From Thiomicrospira sp. UBA5634 (GTDB taxonomy: Bacteria > Pseudomonadota > Gammaproteobacteria > Thiomicrospirales > Thiomicrospiraceae), in contig DIJW01000016.1 in assembly GCA_002421475.1 (NCBI GenBank), positions 1 to 6,376 of the forward strand: 6,376 nucleotides of DNA. Direction: 5' to 3'. The notes beneath the pieces were generated by a model, which was not told the origin of the DNA, made no database searches, and saw nothing but the letters and a program-made list of their open reading frames with translations. Made by a program: the position numbers and the translations under genes. Shown here one piece after another: positions 5,199-6,376 of this stretch. The first letter of the stretch is position 1. Every line of letters begins with the position of its first letter.

Positions 5199-5227
5199 TT
5201 GCAAATGCGCGCGCGCAAAATTATAAT
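5199..5227 (+). promoter_or_regulatory. Sigma70 promoter of the rpsU-yqeY(-dnaG) operon
   Basis: TTGCAA (5199-5204) and an exact TATAAT (5222-5227) are separated by the optimal 17 bases. The spacer is dominated by the alternating 12-mer TGCGCGCGCGCA (5206-5217), itself a palindrome. Transcription should start near 5234, giving a leader of about 63 bases before the rpsU ATG. Confidence 0.8.
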
Positions 5228-5238
5228 CTTGCTCTTTA

Positions 5239-5260
5239 TTGCACCCGCTGTGGAGTGCAA
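5239..5260 (+). promoter_or_regulatory. Inverted repeat / hairpin TTGCAC-N10-GTGCAA in the rpsU leader
   Basis: Perfect 6-base arms (5239-5244 and 5255-5260) flank ten bases. The hairpin would form within the first 30 or so bases of the rpsU transcript. It may be a 5' stabilising stem, an S21 autoregulatory site or a protein operator; only the inverted repeat is seen directly. Confidence 0.45.
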
Positions 5261-5296
5261 ACAGAATTTTTCCAATTAAATCAAAGAAGAAGCTTT

Positions 5297-5515
5297 ATGC
5301 CAATTGTAAAAGTAAGAGATACCGAACCATTTGACGTTGCTTTACGTCGTTTTAAACGTGCTTGTGAAAAAGCGGGTGTGTTAACTGAATCACGTAAACG
5401 TGAATTCTACGAAAAGCCAACCTGGGCTAAGAAACGTATGAAAGCGGCTGCGGTTAAACGTTTAGCAAAACGTTTGTCTCGTGAGCGTCGTCGTTTAAAC
5501 GGTCGTCCGTTTTAA
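5297..5515 (+). CDS. rpsU: 30S ribosomal protein S21
   Basis: S21 is a small basic protein of the 30S platform that helps mRNA engagement near the anti-Shine-Dalgarno helix. The 72-residue product begins [20 protein letters not shown] and continues [19 protein letters not shown], nearly identical to the E. coli protein, then a Lys/Arg-rich tail ending RRRLNGRPF. The start at 5297 is fixed by this homology; an in-frame GTG at 5255 would add 14 residues of non-family sequence. The ribosome binding site (AAGAAGAAG, about 5284-5292) is only moderately good. It is the first gene of an operon, with yqeY starting 18 bases after its stop and a near-consensus promoter upstream. Confidence 0.98.
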   Translation: MPIVKVRDTEPFDVALRRFKRACEKAGVLTESRKREFYEKPTWAKKRMKAAAVKRLAKRLSRERRRLNGRPF

Positions 5516-5533
5516 TTTCGGGTTGAACGCTGA

Positions 5534-5980
5534 ATGAGCGAATATAAAACGCGCCTAAGTGAAGAAATGAAACGTTGCATGAAAGCGGGCGAAAAAGCGC
5601 GCTTGCTTGTGGTGCGTTCTTTGCAGGCGGCTATTAAACAGCAAGAAATTGATAATCAAATTACGCTGGATGATAGTCAGGTGTTGGCGGTGCTGGATAA
5701 AGCACTTAAACAACGTCGTGATTCATTGCAACAATATACCGATGCAGGGCGTCAGGATTTGGCGGAGCAAGAAGCTTTCGAAATCACCGTCATTCAAGAC
5801 TTTATGCCCCAGCCGCTGAGTGAAACAGAGATCGCCCAAATGGTCGCTGATGCTGTATCTCAGACCGAGGCAAAAACGATGCAAGACATGGGCAAAGTGA
5901 TGGCGTTGTTAAAACCTGCAATGCAAGGGCGCGCGGATATGGCGGTAGTGAGCCAAAAAATTAAGGCGAGTTTAAGCTAA
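5534..5980 (+). CDS. yqeY: GatB/YqeY domain protein
   Basis: A 148-residue cytosolic protein of the YqeY family, related to the C-terminal tRNA-binding helical domain of GatB, the tRNA-dependent amidotransferase subunit. Its own function is not established; a tRNA-related role is inferred from the domain. Family landmarks: EEMKRCMKAGEKARLLVVRSL (10-30), the AAIKQQEID helix (32-40), LDKALKQRRDS (54-64), AGRQDLAEQE (71-80), FMPQPLSETEI (90-100), DMGKVMALL (118-126) and QGRADMAVVS (131-140). Length is typical. It starts 18 bases after rpsU with no strong Shine-Dalgarno site, so coupling to rpsU translation is likely. Its position between rpsU and dnaG is common in gammaproteobacteria other than E. 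coli. A strong terminator and a palindrome copy follow it. Confidence 0.96.
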   Translation: MSEYKTRLSEEMKRCMKAGEKARLLVVRSLQAAIKQQEIDNQITLDDSQVLAVLDKALKQRRDSLQQYTDAGRQDLAEQEAFEITVIQDFMPQPLSETEIAQMVADAVSQTEAKTMQDMGKVMALLKPAMQGRADMAVVSQKIKASLS

Positions 5981-5992
5981 TGTCGTGGCCTA

Positions 5993-6004
5993 ACCAGGCC
6001 TGGT
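5993..6004. repeat. Perfect 12-bp palindrome ACCAGGCCTGGT, copy 3 (intergenic)
   Basis: An exact copy of the 12-mer at 230 and 3001. It lies 12 bases after the yqeY stop and 30 bases before the terminator stem, in non-coding DNA. Distances between the three perfect copies are about 2.8 and 3.0 kb. Confidence 0.9.
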
Positions 6005-6034
6005 AGTGCGTTCAAACACGATTCAAATCTGCAG

Positions 6035-6069
6035 AAAACCCGTTAACTTTATTGTTGATGGGTTTTTTT
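6035..6069 (+). terminator. Intrinsic terminator between yqeY and dnaG
   Basis: AAAACCCGTTAAC (6035-6047) pairs with GTTGATGGGTTTT (6054-6066) in a 13-bp stem with two G-T wobbles, around a TTTATT loop, running into a T-run to 6069. It is the best terminator in the window. Its position recalls the attenuating terminator between rpsU and dnaG of E. coli, which keeps primase scarce relative to S21. Confidence 0.88.
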
Positions 6070-6101
6070 GTTTTCGGCGGTTGGGTTAATAAAGGACTGA
6101 G

Positions 6102-6376
6102 ATGGAATATAAAGGCGCCATTCCTCGCGATTTTATTGAAACGTTGCTCAGTCGTGCCGATATTGTAGAGGTAATTAATCAACGTGTCCCTTTAAAAAAA
6201 GCCGGCGCTACTTATAAAGCCTGCTGTCCTTTTCATCAAGAAAAAAGTCCTTCCTTTAACGTCAGTCCGGTCAAACAGTTTTATCACTGTTTTGGGTGTG
6301 GTGCGAGTGGTGATGCACTCAAATTCATCATGGAATACGAAGGACTGTCTTTCACTGAGGCGGTTGAATCTTCAAC
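6102..6376 (+). CDS. dnaG: DNA primase DnaG, N-terminal 91 residues, cut by window edge
   Basis: DnaG synthesises the RNA primers of replication at the fork, with the DnaB helicase. The partial product contains the complete CHC2 zinc-binding domain: ligands Cys42 and His45 in CPFH, and Cys63 and Cys66 in YHCFGCGASGD. Around these are IPRDFIETLLSRADIVEVI (7-25) and the DNA-contacting KSPSF and KQFYH segments. The ATG at 6102 has AAAGGA five bases upstream. The gene lies 121 bases after yqeY, behind a strong terminator, and I see no convincing promoter between the terminator and the start, so expression probably depends on read-through. The topoisomerase-like catalytic domain lies beyond the window. 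The identification is secure. Confidence 0.98.
   Translation, partial: MEYKGAIPRDFIETLLSRADIVEVINQRVPLKKAGATYKACCPFHQEKSPSFNVSPVKQFYHCFGCGASGDALKFIMEYEGLSFTEAVESS

Noticed and set aside
5248..5264. LexA/SOS-like box CTGT...ACAG upstream of rpsU
   Set aside because: The half-sites are 9 bases apart, whereas the gammaproteobacterial LexA box needs CTGT-N8-ACAG. The spacing is wrong by one base.
5255..5296. GTG start giving an extended S21
   Set aside because: The extra 14 residues are not part of the S21 family, which begins at MPIVKVR.
6011..6027. tRNA T-loop-like TTCAAAC / TTCAAAT sequence
   Set aside because: There is no acceptor stem, anticodon arm or CCA end around it; it is only a short direct repeat in an intergenic gap.
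1..6376. Insertion sequences, CRISPR arrays, attachment sites, prophage
   Set aside because: No transposase or integrase frames, terminal inverted repeats, target duplications or regularly spaced repeats are visible; the iterated palindrome is too widely spaced for a CRISPR array.

Overview
The window is a housekeeping segment of a gammaproteobacterial chromosome. The conserved order folB / plsY / tsaD / rpsU / (yqeY) / dnaG, with folB-plsY and tsaD-rpsU both divergent, is the 'macromolecular synthesis operon' neighbourhood of that class, and uppP near folB also fits. Base composition is moderate, mid-40s % GC by eye. I cannot name the genus; an environmental, Thiotrichales-like gammaproteobacterium is only a guess.

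Layout. Positions 1-209 (minus) are the 5' end of uppP. Positions 244-1428 (minus) are a MidA/NDUFAF7-type methyltransferase gene, probably co-transcribed with uppP. A 177-base divergent control region follows. Positions 1606-2540 (plus) hold two small tandem genes, probably translationally coupled, for paralogous proteins of 154 and 153 residues. They share an N-terminal module of about 40 residues and a C-terminal region that reads like the FliG C-terminal domain, but lack the rest of FliG. They are the least expected genes here. folB (minus, 2537-2935) converges on them and shares stop-codon bases. plsY (plus, 2981-3589) is divergent from folB. A small secreted Pro/Gln/Arg-rich protein gene (minus, 3642-3950) and tsaD (minus, 4105-5145) follow. 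rpsU (5297-5515), yqeY (5534-5980) and the start of dnaG (6102 to the edge) run on the plus strand from a near-consensus sigma70 promoter at 5199-5227. A strong intrinsic terminator lies between yqeY and dnaG.

How the genes work together. Several serve core envelope and translation functions: UppP recycles undecaprenyl pyrophosphate, PlsY starts phospholipid synthesis, FolB feeds folate synthesis, TsaD makes t6A in tRNA, RpsU is ribosomal protein S21 and DnaG primes replication. The FliG-like pair and midA look like an insertion into this conserved block.

The other notable signal is a repeated palindrome. The exact 12-mer ACCAGGCCTGGT occurs three times (230, 3001, 5993), and its core CAGGCCTG occurs five times in 6.4 kb, where about 0.1 would be expected by chance. 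This looks like a genome-wide iterated palindrome whose role I cannot determine from one window. There are no mobile elements, CRISPR arrays, rRNA or tRNA genes.
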